Shown: piece by piece, positions 23,187-36,242 of the stretch
Position numbering within the stretch: position 1 is the stretch's first letter
Layout of the letters: the number at the start of each line of letters is the position of its first letter
From: Annona cherimola
Lineage: Eukaryota; Streptophyta; Magnoliopsida; Magnoliales; Annonaceae
Direction of reading: 5' to 3'
NCBI GenBank assembly: GCA_030490835.1
Contig: CM059971.1
Coordinates: 25,289,817 to 25,353,816 of the forward strand
DNA: 64,000 bases
Position numbers and translations under genes: made by a program
The notes under the pieces: model-generated
What the model was told of the DNA's origin: nothing
Database searches by the model: none
The model's input: only the letters and a program-made list of their open reading frames with translations

Positions 23187-24448
23187 TGCAGGTCAATGGA
23201 CATCATGAAGGGCCCATTTGGGACCCTTGTACAGGTGCATCAATACATGCTGGACCCTGTTTAGAGGTGTTCGCTGAATGAAAAAAATTTAAGATGTGCA
23301 TCTCCGAAGTCAGCATTTTATTGTTTTTTAGTTTTTATCGGGAGTTATGGTGTCTTGAATTCCTGAGGACAAGTCAACCCCACCAATTTGAACCTTTGTC
23401 TATCATGATGGGACATGGCCTCCATCTCCAGGGCCCCACCCCCTCCATGAGTGGCATGGCACATGGTGTGCTTTCTAGTATTATGTATATATTTTATTCC
23501 AATGACAAATCACATATAGCCAAGGATTCTAGGATTCATTTCAAAGTATGGGTGAGGAAGTTCTGATCACATGTAGTACAGAATGTTGAAAATAGAGGTA
23601 AAGAAATCTTGTTTATATGTCACTCTTCTCCTGTTTCTGCAGCTTGATTCTTGTGATTGTTCGACAACTCTTATTCCATGCTATTCTTTTCTTTTTTCTT
23701 TTTCTTTTTGTTTTAATTCAAAATGGAGGTTCTCTCACCTGTCCGGACTTGATCCCCAGAGCTATACGCGCTCACACTTATGTGAGCCTTGTGGTATTTG
23801 AGTGTAGAGATTGTCGTCTTCGTTTGGAAGAAGGAAACGGTGGTGTAGCTGAATTCAAAATTTCCCACTTGCTAATAGAAGAGTGTGGTGTAAAGCTGAC
23901 AATAACATCGTTAGTGGGCGGGGGTTTCTTTGGCATCCATTGATGACGGTCTGCGAGACCGCGATGCCTACAAGTTGCAAAGGGTGGATAACTTCAAACA
24001 ATTTCGAAGTTGCTTCTTCAGTCCAAATGAAGATTTAAAAATTGAGTTGTTCATGCAGTTGCCATGCTCAAGGAAATGCTGATGGCGAGTCGGAATATAT
24101 TATGCTATATCCTTGCCGATTAGGCTTCATTTGGCCGCATAATCAATCCATATGGTGAAGCTCCGTTCTAGAGCTGGGTTTTAAAGAGGACGGCGATCCT
24201 TTGTGAGCGACATACCGGCAGCTCAAAAATATCTAGATTGCCTTCTATACAAAAATTTATTTGTTTATAATTTTTTATTTTTAAAAATAAAAAAATAAGT
24301 CATTCATGGTTGAGCAATACATGCCCATTTTTGGCCATGCTAACTTTTTTTAATTTTTCAAACATAAGTGTGTTTCGGAACTAAGAAAAAAATGGTAGAA
24401 AAAATTTTAATTGAAAAGCTTTTTAAAATGAAAGAAAATAATATCATA
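23187..24448. other. 3' flank of trihelix gene and spacer, no gene
   Basis: The first few hundred bases are probably the 3' UTR. The remainder has small ORFs (for example 23617-23943) that look like chance frames: they are rich in Ser/Phe/Leu from T-rich DNA and have no domain I recognise. No repeat ends were seen. Confidence 0.5.
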
Positions 24449-24928
24449 TGATAGGAGTAATAATTGAACAAAGAATGCTCTAATATTATAAGACCTATAT
24501 ATAAGATGCTAAACCAAGAATACTTTCACTCTCTCACTTTACAATTTACACTAACCACCTCTCACAAGCCTCTCATGTTCATGAATTAAATCGCTTCATA
24601 CTTCCTATACAATACTTACATTATACTCCTTACGCATTTCATTAACAACTAACTCTTCTCTCTTTCAATCAAAAAAAAAGAAAAAAACTCTTCTCTCTAC
24701 ACTCGCGCAAACCTCAGTAGCACACCTCACACTCATCATTAACTCACACTTTGTTGCATGAATAAGATGGGAGAGGCCCCTTTTTAGGCATCTAAGAATC
24801 TGTCAAGCATTTATGAATAACAATTGGTAGTTGGTGTTTGTAAAGCATTACTATGAAAGCATGTAGAAAAATCCGGATTGATTAGTCGATGAAGATGTTT
24901 TGTGGGTGAGAGTTAGAAATGATTTTTA
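24449..24928 (-). mobile_element. 3' LTR of decayed minus-strand copia element (borders approximate)
   Basis: It aligns by eye with 29342-29843. Shared blocks are ATTGAACAAAG(A/G)ATG(C/T)TCTAATATTATAA, ACTCACA(C/T)TTTGTTGCAT, AGCATTTATGAATA-type and GGCATCTAAGA blocks, in the same order and spacing. The outer border is blurred by mutation, so coordinates may be off by tens of bases and no target duplication is claimed. Confidence 0.75.
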
Positions 24929-25600
24929 ATTCTTGTTTATCTCTTATTCTTATAGTTCTGCAAATTTGACTTTTGAATTTTCAAATTTTATTTTACTCAA
25001 CTTTTTAGTAAATATATCCACAATTTAATCCTCTATGTTGATGTCCTCCACCTTAATTTCTCCATAGCACCCCTTTTGTTGTATGAAGTGATAATGCACT
25101 ACCACGTGCTTGTTTCTTGTGTAAAATACTAGATTCTCTATCAAGCATATCGCTAATTCATTGTCGTAATATAGAAGCGCTAAGTAATCAATAGGCTAGC
25201 AAAGATTTTTCATAAGCAGCATAAACCACCTAATTTCTTATGTCGCCATAGCTGTTGCTGTATACTCAGCTTTAGTAGTTGGTAATGACATAGTTAGTTA
25301 TCTCTTACTATCCTACGAAACTACTATTGATCCAACGTTGAATATATAGTCAATACCTGAGTGTCTTATACGATGGTCTTCAGCATGGTTGACACCAGAA
25401 TACCTTGTAATTTTACATACTGCGTTTTTCTTATACATGAGATTAAAGTCAATATTTCCTTTCGTGTACCTCAAGATGTGTTCTAATTCATCAAATTGTG
25501 GCTTCCTAGCTTCTCAATAAAGTAACTTACTATGCTAACGACAAATGTTATATCCGATCATGTAAGAGTTTGGTAGATTAGATTACTTACTAGATGACAA

Positions 25601-25732
25601 CACATTATCAAATCTTTTAATTCTTAACCTTCTAAAGAACATAGTTTAGTATTAGGCTCCTCACATCACATTATCAAATCTTTTAATTCTTAGCCATCTA
25701 AAGAACATAGTTTAGTAATGGGCTCCATGGGT
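25601..25732. repeat. 66-bp tandem duplication inside copia RT region
   Basis: The block CACATTATCAAATCTTTTAA ... AAAGAACATAGTTTAGTA occurs at 25601 and 25667 with few differences. Confidence 0.85.
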
Positions 25733-27326
25733 GTAGAGATTAACTTGCCTCAAGCATGTTATATTCCACTAGTAGGTCTTGAGCATATTGTTATCAATAT
25801 AAAAAATAATCCATCCTCTATGTGCTCAACTTCCAACCCAAGAAATTATTTTTATTTTCAAAAGTGTTTCACCAAAAATCAAACTAGAAAATTGACATTA
25901 ATTTGGTTGATCTCCTTTTCATTGTTACCTGTGATGATAAGATCATCTACATATACAATCACTATTGCCAACTTTCTATTTTTATTTTTCATAAATAAAC
26001 TTGAGTCTACTGGTGCTACAAAATAATTACTTTGTGATAAAAATTCAACTATCTTATTATATTATACTCTCAATGCTTACTTTAATCCATATGGTATTTT
26101 TTTCTACTTGCAGAGGTATCAAGGTGAGCTTTATTCGCGAACCTTTTAGGTTGCACCATATATATTTTTCTATTTAGTTTGTCATGTAGAAATGCATTCT
26201 TAAAATTCACTGCCAAAGCTTTCATGATTTGCTGCCTTTAAGTACTAGTAGCACATGAACTGTTGTAATCTTTACCGTTAAGCTAAATGTCTACTCATAA
26301 TCTAGCCGATACTTCTTAGAAAATCTTCAAGCCACCAATCAAGCTTTGTGTCTTTTTATCAATTCGTCAAGTTGCATCTACAACTTGTACACCCATAGCT
26401 TACCCCCATTTTAAATTTTGTAATTCTTCTTCATAGATGGTTGGCTCCACTTCTCTAGTTACTTTCAACACTACTACATTTGTATATTTGAGATTCGGCT
26501 TTTTTCATTGGCATGATCGTCATGGGAGAGGCCGTGCTTCTCCTTGTTCTTAAAATTCTTTGATTTCGTCCTTTTTCTTTGACTTCTTTAGCTTTGCTTG
26601 GTCTTTCTTCTTCAATACTCCTGCAATGCACTCTTGTTTGCCATGGGATCTTTACTCTTTTTGGTGACTTGGATTTGGATTCTTTTCTTCCTTTTGAAAG
26701 CTAGTTCTCCTTGATTGACTCTTCTCTTAATTGAGTTTGACTTTATTCGAGCTGCTCATGTAGTTTCTCTTTCAACCGTTCCTCCATTTCAGTGGAATCC
26801 GACAGTAAGACCGCTGTGATGACCACCATAATTGCACCTCTTCGAATTTCACATTTTTAAAATATAACATAAACTTATGGCTAGACCACAACATCTCCGA
26901 CATTTTCTTTAGCTATTATAGCTAACAAATATACAATGAATGATATTTTGTCAAACTTACTATCAAGGTAGTTAAAAATAAATACATAACAAGTACATTT
27001 AAATACATAAAAATGACTCATCGTGGGTTTTATATTCCACAGCTTATTAGGGGGTGAAACAAACTCGAGGCTTGGTTAAGGAAGCCTGTTGCATTCGATC
27101 CAGAACTTTGACTGCATATTTTTAGCAAGCAACATGCTTTTGTATATCTTTAACGAATGTCAATTCTTCCTTTTAATCCATTCTATTGTGTCATGCTCAA
27201 GAAAGTCAATAAACAATGTATCTTATATCGCTAGCAATACTCTGAGAGCTCTACTAATGTAAACTCTCCCTCATTTTTTTATATAGGCATCATAATTTTT
27301 TGTGTACTTTATTCTCCACTTTTTGT

Positions 27327-27600
27327 TTGAATTCCTTGAACATACTAAATGTCTTCATTTTTTTTGTAAAATTAACCCCAACATATCTTAAATAGTTGTT
27401 GATAAAGGTTATCATATAGTAATAGTTATTGATGTATCTTATATCACTATACTTCACTCTTCGCTTTTTTTTTTGAATTCCTTGAACTTGCAGAATGTCT
27501 CAATTTTTTCTATAAAATTAACCCAAATACATCTTAAATAGTCATCGATAAAGGTTATCATATTGTGATAGTTGTTGATGGATGATTGCTTCACTCATCC
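27327..27600. repeat. About 146-bp diverged tandem duplication inside copia integrase region
   Basis: TTGAATTCCTTGAAC starts both copies (27327 and 27473). Both continue with AAAATTAACCC, AT(A/C)TCTTAAATAGT and GATAAAGGTTATCATAT at matching spacing. Divergence is moderate, so the duplication is older than the 66-bp one nearby. Confidence 0.8.
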
Positions 27601-29323
27601 AAGTATATCTAAGTGAACTAACTTGATAGGCTACTTAGTTTGAAATTTTGACTCTTTATATGGTGGTTACTGTGCCTTTCTAAATTGGCAATTGACACCT
27701 TCTTGAACTTTTAGTTGGGGAAGGCCTCTGAGCATAAACCTTTTCATCATCTGCTTTAGCTTGTGATAGCTCACATGCCTAAGTTGTGCATGTCATAGAT
27801 TTGTTGTTTCATTCTTCCTCATCTTGTCTACATATGCTTTATGTGTAGACATTATATAAATAAACTCAAGACAATGTCCATTCATGTTTGGTACACCCGT
27901 TGGCTTCAATCTCGAATGCACTTTCACATCATTCAAGTTGAACATCACATAGTCTCCAAAAGCTATGAATTGTGTGACTGATAACAAATTCTTCTTCATA
28001 CTTGGCACATAAAACACATTCTCCAATTACATCTTATGTGAGCTGAATTGAGGGGTAACAATTGTCTTACCGACGTGAATGATTAATTGTTTAAAGTTAT
28101 CAGCAATCACAACAACTCTCACTTCCTCCTTTATATTCAAGATGTACTTCTCAGCTTCTCATAATTCTCATCATGTGATTAGAACATCTAGTGTTGATAT
28201 CTAGTCATAGGAGAGCTAACTCTTCTTATATCTTGGCAATGAAAGAAGTTGCCATCTATTAAGTCTCTTCTACTATAAGAGATATTTGAATTTCTCATTC
28301 TTCTTTATTATAGGTAGAGATTGGAGCATTACCTCATGTCTGTTTGAACCAGCAATTTTTGGCTTAGTGTCCTCTCTTACGGTAGTTATAGCACTGGTCT
28401 TTCTATAAAGAGCTTTTATCTTCTGTCTCAACTTGATTAATACCCTCCCAAAAAAAAAATTTGTTAAGAGCTTCATTATTGTTGCTTCCTTTGCCTGTCT
28501 TCCTATTGCCTTCTTGATTTGCCTCCTCTTGATCTAGACTTTAGAATTCTCTCTTCTTATTAAAGAAGAAGTCCTCTTCATCCTTCATTGAAACTTTTCG
28601 ACATTCGCTTGTCTAAAGTTTTTGGGTTCACCAATATATTTTTTAACTCAATTAAAGTTGGCTCCCATTTATAAGTTATAGTGATAATCTTGCGATATTT
28701 TGGTTTTGTGATGTGAACGATAATTTTTCTCATCCTTATTTTAGAGATTGAATTATCTGGATCTAGTTTTGGAATTTCTTTACAAAAAGATTTAATTTTG
28801 GAGAAATATTCAACCGTTATATATTACCGCAAGATGGATTGTAGCTCGTTTTAAGTGGTCGAAGCTCCACATCATTCTTTCTTTTGAACAACATTGCTAA
28901 TTTGTCTCATGCCTCTTTTTGGTATTTTTAGCATCTTTGATTTTCTGCAACAACTTGTTTTCAATAGTCGCTACTTACACGTGCATTGCTTTGCCAACTT
29001 TCATTACCCATTTCTTCAATTTTTCAACATCCGTTGGTGATGCAGTGTTGCTGACACTAACGATATCCTAAAGATCTTGGCGAGCATATACAACTGCATA
29101 CACAAACACCAATTATTATAGTTGTTGCTATTGTTGAGTTTCTCGATGATGCATGCCAATGTAGATATATCTACTATTATAACTTGATAATACTTAGAAC
29201 TCTTCTAAATAAACTTGGTCTCTGATTAACCGACTTATCATAATCCCAAACTGCACACGAGCAGAATCTTCATATACTCTTCTAGCTGATGGAGCAGCCT
29301 CCACGAATCTTGATCCCTAACTG

Positions 29324-29338
29324 CTAACTCTAATACCA
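29324..29338 (-). other. Primer-binding site of minus-strand copia element, mutated
   Basis: The minus strand reads TGGTATTAGAGTTAG three bases from the LTR end. It differs from the tRNA-iMet site TGGTATCAGAGC only by C-to-T type changes, and marks the 5' side of the element. Confidence 0.8.
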
Positions 29339-29341
29339 AAT

Positions 29342-29843
29342 TGTTGAATTTTTTTACTAAATTGTTAAGCTTTGGTAATAAATTGAACAAAGGATGTTCT
29401 AATATTATAAAACTTGTACAATATGACTATTACAAAGACACTATAGTCAAGGCAATTTCACACTCACTTTACAACTTTTTTATGAAAACACTTTACAACT
29501 TATGCTTACACTTCTTATACCTCTCATAAACCCCTCATACTCATGACTTACAACACTTCAACACTCACCACATATTACTTACAATAACCTCTTGCATATT
29601 TCACTTATGACTCACTCTTCTTTCTATACTTGCATACACTTTATTTCTACACCTCACACGCGTCACTAGCTCACATTTTGTTGCATAAACGAGTATTTAG
29701 ATGCCCCTTACATTGGCATCTAAGATCCTATCATGCATTTATGAATAGTAGTTATTGCTTGTTGAGTTTTAAAGCATTAATATAAAAACATGCCAAAATT
29801 CAATGGAGATATTTTGCTAATAAGAGTTGATGATGATTTTTCA
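29342..29843 (-). mobile_element. 5' LTR of decayed minus-strand copia element
   Basis: The inner border is set by TGTTGAA (plus strand) next to the PBS. The outer border near 29,843 is estimated from where alignment with the left LTR fades (GATGATTTTTCA). The LTR is about 500 bp, AT-rich, with no ORF of interest. The frame at 29341-29529 is chance. Confidence 0.78.
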
Positions 29844-32800
29844 AGATAATGTATGCAAAGATGTAGAAAATAAGAATTAGTCCCAAATATACTCAATATT
29901 TTTAACCTTAATTCCAAATATACCTATTAAATTTGATAATTTTGGCTTATATCAACTAAATATAATATTAATTTCAGTCATACCCATTTTCTAATAAGCA
30001 TTTTAATGGCAAGCTACCAGTGTTATTTACCAGTGTTATTTCAAGTTAGGAAGACTTTTCAATGGCTACTAAATTAGCTAATACTTTTCAATACTTAAAA
30101 AAAAATTAAAAATTTTCAACTAATCTTAGTGTTTGTATTTGAAATAAAAGTTGAAGGATGAGAAGAAATGATTGAAAAATAAGGCATAAGTGGAGAGAAA
30201 AAGTTTTTTGTAAATTTTTTTGTTGTTTTCCAAATGTATGCTAAATATAGCAATAAAAAATATAAAATTTATTATGAGATGCAATTTAAGTAGAGCCTAT
30301 ATATCTATAAAAGTATATTTTTTAAGTTACTAGAATATCACCCGTTATATTGGTAGTCTAGGAAAGACTTTACTTCACTACTTGAACCATCTACCACCAC
30401 TCACTCTAACAACTTCTAGACTACTAGTTTTTTGTTTGTAGATCAATGAAAGATATGAACAAGGGAAGAGGTACTAAGCCTTTATCAGGATTCTCTACAT
30501 GGATTCAAGGAGTCTCTAAAGAATTAATCTCATTCCTCTTGTAGTAGTTATTATTTTATTTAGTTCACTAGTATTCAAATTTTAATTGATTTGGACTTGT
30601 TTGAATTGGGCTCAACTTTGTTTTTGGCTTCGCCTAATTCATCTTAAAAAAACAATTAGAATTATGGTCAAACTCATGATGCATCATCAATTTCTTGCAA
30701 AATAGATTTTTTATCATATATTTGACTAAACATTTTAAGATATCAAATGATATACTCAAATGCTATAAATAATAGAATGTGGGGACTTCTAAAGTATGAT
30801 TCCAAGTGAGACTTGTTGTTATGTGTCTGAATCATCTTTATGATTCTATATTGCATACCAGCCTAAGATTCCCATTCTTACCAAAACTTATCTCACTCTT
30901 ATGAATACAAATGAACAAGTCAAACCAGAATTTGAGAGGTGAAAATAAAAACCAAAGTAACTTGAACAATTGACAGAATGTCATGCAATCCTAACCTTTT
31001 TATGAAGGAAATAATATTTTATACTTACTACCTCACAACACTCAAAACTTTTCACCAAGTCTAGGTCCTTGTGTGTTTTATAAGCAAGAGCCTAAGGTAC
31101 ATACAAGATACATATGGTAACAAACTAGACACATGTTAAGCTAAACTCAAGTCACATGTCCTTGATTCTCTCATGTGGATATACATGTTCCATGTCTAAG
31201 AAGCTCATGTGTCCTCTTAGAACACGTCCTTCTCCTTCGTACAGCAAGTAAAAAGTTATGACTAAGTCTTTTACTTTTTAAAGAAAATAATTTAGCCATC
31301 TAGGGCATAGTCTAAGCCCATCCACGTATGTTTCACATAAGCATCACATATATAATAGTATTTTATGTCATTGTCATGTCAATGCCGCCTAATAGTCCTC
31401 CTTGCCTGCCATGTATTGGTCCCATTGGGTATAAACCTCACTGCTGCAACTCAACAAGGTTTGAATGCATCAATCCCTAACTCACAACATGCATTGTTAA
31501 TATGATATATCCTTAATCCATACCACATCCATCTTGCATTCACAATCTTGCACTCAGGATTATCTCACGATCTTGCCTTAGTCCCACTCTACGATTCATC
31601 TTGGAACTTATCACAGGTATGCTAAAAATTGAATTGTGAATGTGCCTCATCTTAACTCGCTTCACTTGTCTCATGCAAATAAGCATCGTGCGTGGATTAT
31701 CTACCTTGCTCTACATTATCCAATATTGAGTGGAATAACACTTACTTGGAGTAGGTGATTTGTTGAAATGTTGTATGGTGTGATTGTTTCTTTATTATCA
31801 TGGTATCTAGTATACATAAAGGGATAATTTTCAACAAAAAAAAGTATACATAAAGGAATAGAAGAAAAAGTATATAGGATAAATTTCTTTCATTTCGAGA
31901 AAACTCTTCTTATTTTTGTATAAATTTTCAATTTTTTATACATAACAATCTTACTTTTCTTATTTTCAATATTATTTTTATCATTTCAACATAATTTTTC
32001 ATTTCATGCTATACAACAACCTTGGTTATTGAATATCTTTATTTTCATTTCCAAAGAGCTCCTGTTTAGCAAAAGGAAAAGGGAAAGAAAAGTTGTTTTC
32101 ACCACTTTTTGGGCACATTTTAACTAAACTTGGTTTCTTAACTAAACAAATGATATTAAATACAATATATAGAATATAGTTTCTATTAATTATCATCAGA
32201 AAAAATAAATGGAGTTAAATTAAATCTCTTCATAAATGCAGAACTTATTAATTTTATATTTTAATCATTTGTCCACATCTTCCATACAATCTATGGCATC
32301 AAATCACTCTCACTTTTTTTGTATGATTTTTTTTTCATTTTTTCTTCATTAACAAAAGAATTAGTGTCCATCCCATGCCCCGTAAAAAGGCAAAAAATAT
32401 CACTGTTTCTTCATATATTTTGATGTGATTTAAATACCTAATATTTTTATTTGCATACTCTCTATATTGTAATCATTATATTATAATTTTTCATATAACT
32501 AGCCAATTTTTGTCATTATTTTCTTTAATTATAATAATTAAATCTATCACAAAACATTCTTAACTCATTTTTTTTAAAAAAATTCTCCATAATATTCTCC
32601 TTTTTCCTTTGGTAGCTAAGAGGGCCCCAAGGTAGGGGTAGGTCGAGTTGATTTGTGACCTGTTCCACCTCGCCTTGATTTTACAAAGGATCGAATCAAA
32701 GATTTTGACCCAGTGGAGTAGAGTAGATTAGGATCTTAGACTCGTATTTCAATTTATCCTAACCTGCCTTGACCTGTCCAGCCTTGCAAGCGTAAATTAT

Positions 32801-34289
32801 TTTTATAAATCATATGGCTTATGTAAATGTTGTTTTGGGTAATTATGTTTACCTTTATGACTCATGAATAAGAATACGATTTATATTAATGTATGTTTAA
32901 CTTTATAACTTGTTTATATGGATAAATTTTTATTTCTTAGTTGCATATATATTGTTCAAGTTATCCTATTTATATGATTTATTAATGAAATAAAATATAT
33001 TATCGATATTGTTTATATCTTACAAGAATAGATATTATTATTTTGCAATTTAATAACTTTATTTGCAATTCAAAATTTACATCAATATTTTTTTAAAGGT
33101 TGATATATATATATATATTTATCAAGGTTAAGCTATAAACGAAATTATTTAAAAAGTTTTACAACACCGGCTTTTCAATATGACTCATTGTCCTAATATC
33201 AACCTAAATTTGTCGCAAGACATATAAAAGAAAGATGGGAATGTAACCGACCTTGTTCCAGTCCAGTATAAAAAGTAAAGTCAAATAAATTCTTTAAATA
33301 TAAAGTCAAAGTTGGGGGTACCATAACCTGCCTTAATTTTCATCTCTATCCCAAGGAGTATTTTTTTTTAATGGCCCTAAGGTGCATTTGATAAAGGAAA
33401 AAAAGGGACAAAAGTGTGTACAAAAATTGTAGTAAAGAATAGTAAGAGATTAAAGTGATGAGATTATGACAATTTCAGAACAATTAGATAAGATAGATGG
33501 GTAGATATATGGAAAAATACAAAAAATAATAAGAAATTCATCTGATGTGATTAAGAAATTATTAAGAACAACATTTGCCAAAATATATATTTTTTGATTT
33601 CGTATATATTATATCATCTCAACTAGTATTACAATTTGACTCTAAAGCATTCTTATAACTTTTCTACCAATATTCTAAAGATACCTAAGCAATTATTTCA
33701 TTTTTCCTAACAATAATCCATACATACTCACCTGGTGGACGCTATCAAAGAAATTTAAGGAGAACAAACACCGCCGCTAAAGTCACCTCCATATGCGGAC
33801 AGTAAACTTCGAACTAGAGACGCCCAAGTAATTCTCCAACAATTGAGGCCACGCCTCAATGTCATTTGCTAAGGTATTTAGGTGAGAAATAAACTTTCCC
33901 ATCGCTTCCTACATCATTTTAAAAAATAATTTAACATTTTAACTATTTAACTACCATAATTTTTTCATTCTTACTATCCATTTTAATCATTTTCTCAGTA
34001 ACTATCCTATTTCTTCCTCTTTAATCCATCAGCCACTTGCTGCCTTGCGAGGCTGATCAAAACTGCCATTGTCGCTACAAAATTCAGCCATTATAGTAGC
34101 CACTCCTCTGCAACATCGGCGGAAGAACCCACAACCATCTTGAACTCCGGAACCCACTACCCGCTGCCGTCTTTTTAGAGTCAAGTAAGAACCCAATAAA
34201 ATTCAAGTAAAGAAGCTCTTGCCCAGCTCTGTCTTACTTGCTTTTGCCTAGCAAGCTTTCAAGAAGTCGATAGCAGTAGAAGAAAACTA
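29844..34289. other. AT-rich intergenic stretch, no gene recognised
   Basis: About 4.4 kb without a credible coding region on either strand. The part at about 32,630-32,790 is less AT-rich (ACCTGTTCCACCTCGCC and GACCTGTCCAGCCTTGC), like the ends of old DNA-transposon debris, but no terminal repeats could be paired. The rest shows only simple AT-rich tracts. Confidence 0.5.
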
Positions 34290-35287
34290 CAATGGCGGCA
34301 AAGGAAGCTTCTGTGGTAGCAACAACCCGAACTGCCCAATCAACAACGAGATCGAAATCTTCTCAAGAATCCACAACCTAGGTTTTGTCAATCTTCGCTG
34401 GTACAGTATCGACGTCTGCGAATAGAGGCTCGTCATCGTCGAATTCATGGCAAAAGGGTCTCTGCATGAGAACTTGCATGGCGAAAGAAGCCAACCCGGT
34501 GGATGCCGGTGAGTTTGCTTCACATTGTAGATTGCTAAGTCTGTCGAAGCAATGCATCTTTTGGAACCGCCTATAATTCATAGAGATATAAAGTTATTGA
34601 ATAGCTGATCAATATGAATTGGAATGCTCCGCTGGGAGATTTGGACTGGCCCTTCGAGGGCACGTGGAAGACATTCGGATTTGTTCCACACTACCAGCAG
34701 GGACGATCGGCTACCTTGATCCTAGCTTTATCACACCAGAGAATCTTAGCGCAAAGATTGACATCTTCAGCTTTGGAATTCTATTGCTGGAGATACTGAG
34801 TGAGCAGAATGCCATCGATGTGAAATACATCCACCTTCCATAGTAGATTGGGCAGTGCTAGTTGTTAAACGAAGCAGGTGGGAATGGGATTCGTTCTACA
34901 ACAAGAGAATTGGGCTACCCAAAGATCATGTTGTGCAGCGGCCTTGGCATCGCATTGCGTGCGGTCAAAGGTGAAGAGACGACCATCGATGAGCAAAGTG
35001 GTGAATTTCCTTCGAACTCTGCGTAACAGAGTTTGCAATACCATTTGGGGAAATCTTGTAAACCTCACCGGAAATTTATGTTCGGTTAATGCAACCAATG
35101 AAAGTATTGCAACGGCCTGCAAAAATTCAAGTGAGATTTCTTTGAGAATAAGAAGAACATCGAATCTGCATCCAGGAGTAGGCTTGGGGGAAGAGCAAAC
35201 TAGTATGATTGTGGATTGCGATGGTTGTAAAAGCACAACACGGGAGGTTAGCGAGATGAAGCCAGAGCAGCGGATTCTAAAATAGGT
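34290..35287 (+). pseudogene. Ser/Thr receptor-like cytoplasmic kinase pseudogene (At1g28390/At5g23170 type)
   Basis: Kinase pieces appear in the right order but in shifting frames: CPINNEIEIFSRIHN (alpha-C region, about 34,330), VEFMAKGSLHENLHG (hinge, about 34,435), AKSVEAMHLLEPPIIHRDIK (catalytic loop, ending about 34,592) and GRFGLALRGHVEDIR. In the last of these, the DFG motif is lost to a base deletion at about 34,640. AGTIGYLDPSFITPENLSAK and IFSFGILLLEILS (activation/P+1 loop and helix F, 34,700-34,800) follow, then RRPSMSKVVNFLRTLRNRV (34,985-35,030). The last frame ends at 35285-35287. The N-terminal lobe with the Gly loop and catalytic Lys is not recognisable. At least three frameshifts and several stops make it nonfunctional. 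The closest family by memory is the plant kinase-like proteins At1g28390 and At5g23170. Confidence 0.85.
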
Positions 35288-35799
35288 ATTTGAATTCTCG
35301 AGGTAGCAGGAAGTTGGGTAGTATCAGATTGCGTGGAGCTCATTGGGAGAACGAAGAGGATTAAGATTAATAGGAGTTCTATAGCATTCATTTCAAGACT
35401 TGGCCGAAGGGCCTAAGCATCATCGGATTTTATTTTTTTTTTGGAATGGCTTCGATTGGGTCTATTCTTTAGTTACGACAACGTGTAACAATGGTTTTCA
35501 AGGGTGTTTTAGGAAATGAAATAATTTATTAACGTCACGTTATTTTTCATTTGATGACAACCATGGGGATTATATGCAATTTTGTTGAAATTATGTAGGA
35601 ATAATATGTAATTCATAGAACTATGTGGGTCTATATGCAATTTTAATCAAACTATGTGAGTACATATATATAAATTATTCAAATATTATCTTTCCAACCT
35701 TCCAAAGCCTTCGTTGTTCACCTACCAAATGGCACCCCAGGATAAGATAGACCAGGTAAATATGTAAAAAAATAAATTAATATTTGTAAATATAGATAA
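35288..35799. other. Spacer between kinase pseudogene and TRIM
   Basis: AT-rich, with no reading frame or repeat ends recognised. Confidence 0.5.
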
Positions 35800-36237
35800 T
35801 GTGATATCCCACATCGGTTAGGATGAGGGAGAGAGCCTGGGTTATAAGTGGAGGCCGCCAGGTATCAAAGTGAGGTGTTTTTTTGGGGAAGGACGGGATG
35901 CACGTGAACCCAAATTGGCAAAACCGTGCGGGCCGAGGCCCAAAGCGGACAATACCTTACTGTTAGGCCTGGAGCTTTACAAATGGTATCAAAGCCGACT
36001 CCCGACCTCCTGCCGATTGTGTCCAGCGGGGACGCTGGAGCCCCAAGGGGGGGTGAATGTGATATCCCACATCGGTTAGGATGGGAGGGGAGCCTGAGCT
36101 ATAAGTGGAGGCCGTCAGGAATCTCAGTGAGGCGCCTTTTGGAAAAGGACGGGATGCACGTGAACCCAAAGGGGCAAAACCGTGCGGGCTGAGGCTTAAA
36201 GCGGACAATACCTTACTGTTAGGCCTGGGGCGTTACA
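35800..36237 (+). mobile_element. Complete TRIM, two LTRs, TSD GATAA
   Basis: The LTRs are 35800-35981 and 36058-36237, both starting TGTGATATCCCACATC. The left one ends at TTTACA and the right one at GTTACA. The internal region has a primer site with one change (TGGTATCAAAGC, 35984-35995) and the purine tract CCCCAAGGGGGGG before LTR 2. GATAA flanks the element at 35795-35799 and 36238-36242. It is the same family as the three-LTR element at 18475-19171. ORFs at 35870, 35926 and 35963 are inside it and are not genes. Confidence 0.94.
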
Positions 36238-36242
36238 GATAA

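Larger units (their letters stand above)
24929..29341 (-). pseudogene. Ty1-copia gag-pol, heavily decayed
   Basis: From the right (5') to the left (3') on the minus strand there is a gag-like region (about 29,300-28,100), then a protease/GAG-pre-integrase stretch (NVFYVPSMKKNLLSVTQFIA and HKAYVDKMRKNE, 27793-28026). Integrase-like remnants follow to about 26,400, then RT with YVDD (codons 25942-25953, context [10 protein letters not shown]). The RNase H end contains KAEYTATAMA, FYTRNKHVVVHYHF and VDIFTKKLSKIKF (about 25,290-24,980). Stops and frameshifts are everywhere. Two tandem duplications (25601-25732 and about 27327-27600) lie inside. It belongs to a different copia lineage from the elements at 5.7-15.5 kb, judging by its short LTRs and motif wording. 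It cannot encode functional protein. Confidence 0.85.

Noticed and set aside
23617..23943. 108-codon ORF downstream of ASR3
   Set aside because: Low-complexity Phe/Leu-rich start and no recognisable domain; likely chance.
32630..32790. Possible end of a DNA transposon or Helitron
   Set aside because: No paired terminal repeat, no CTRR hairpin end and no target duplication could be found.
34619..35285. Functional protein kinase
   Set aside because: Frameshifts, stops, a damaged DFG motif and no Gly loop; called as a pseudogene instead.
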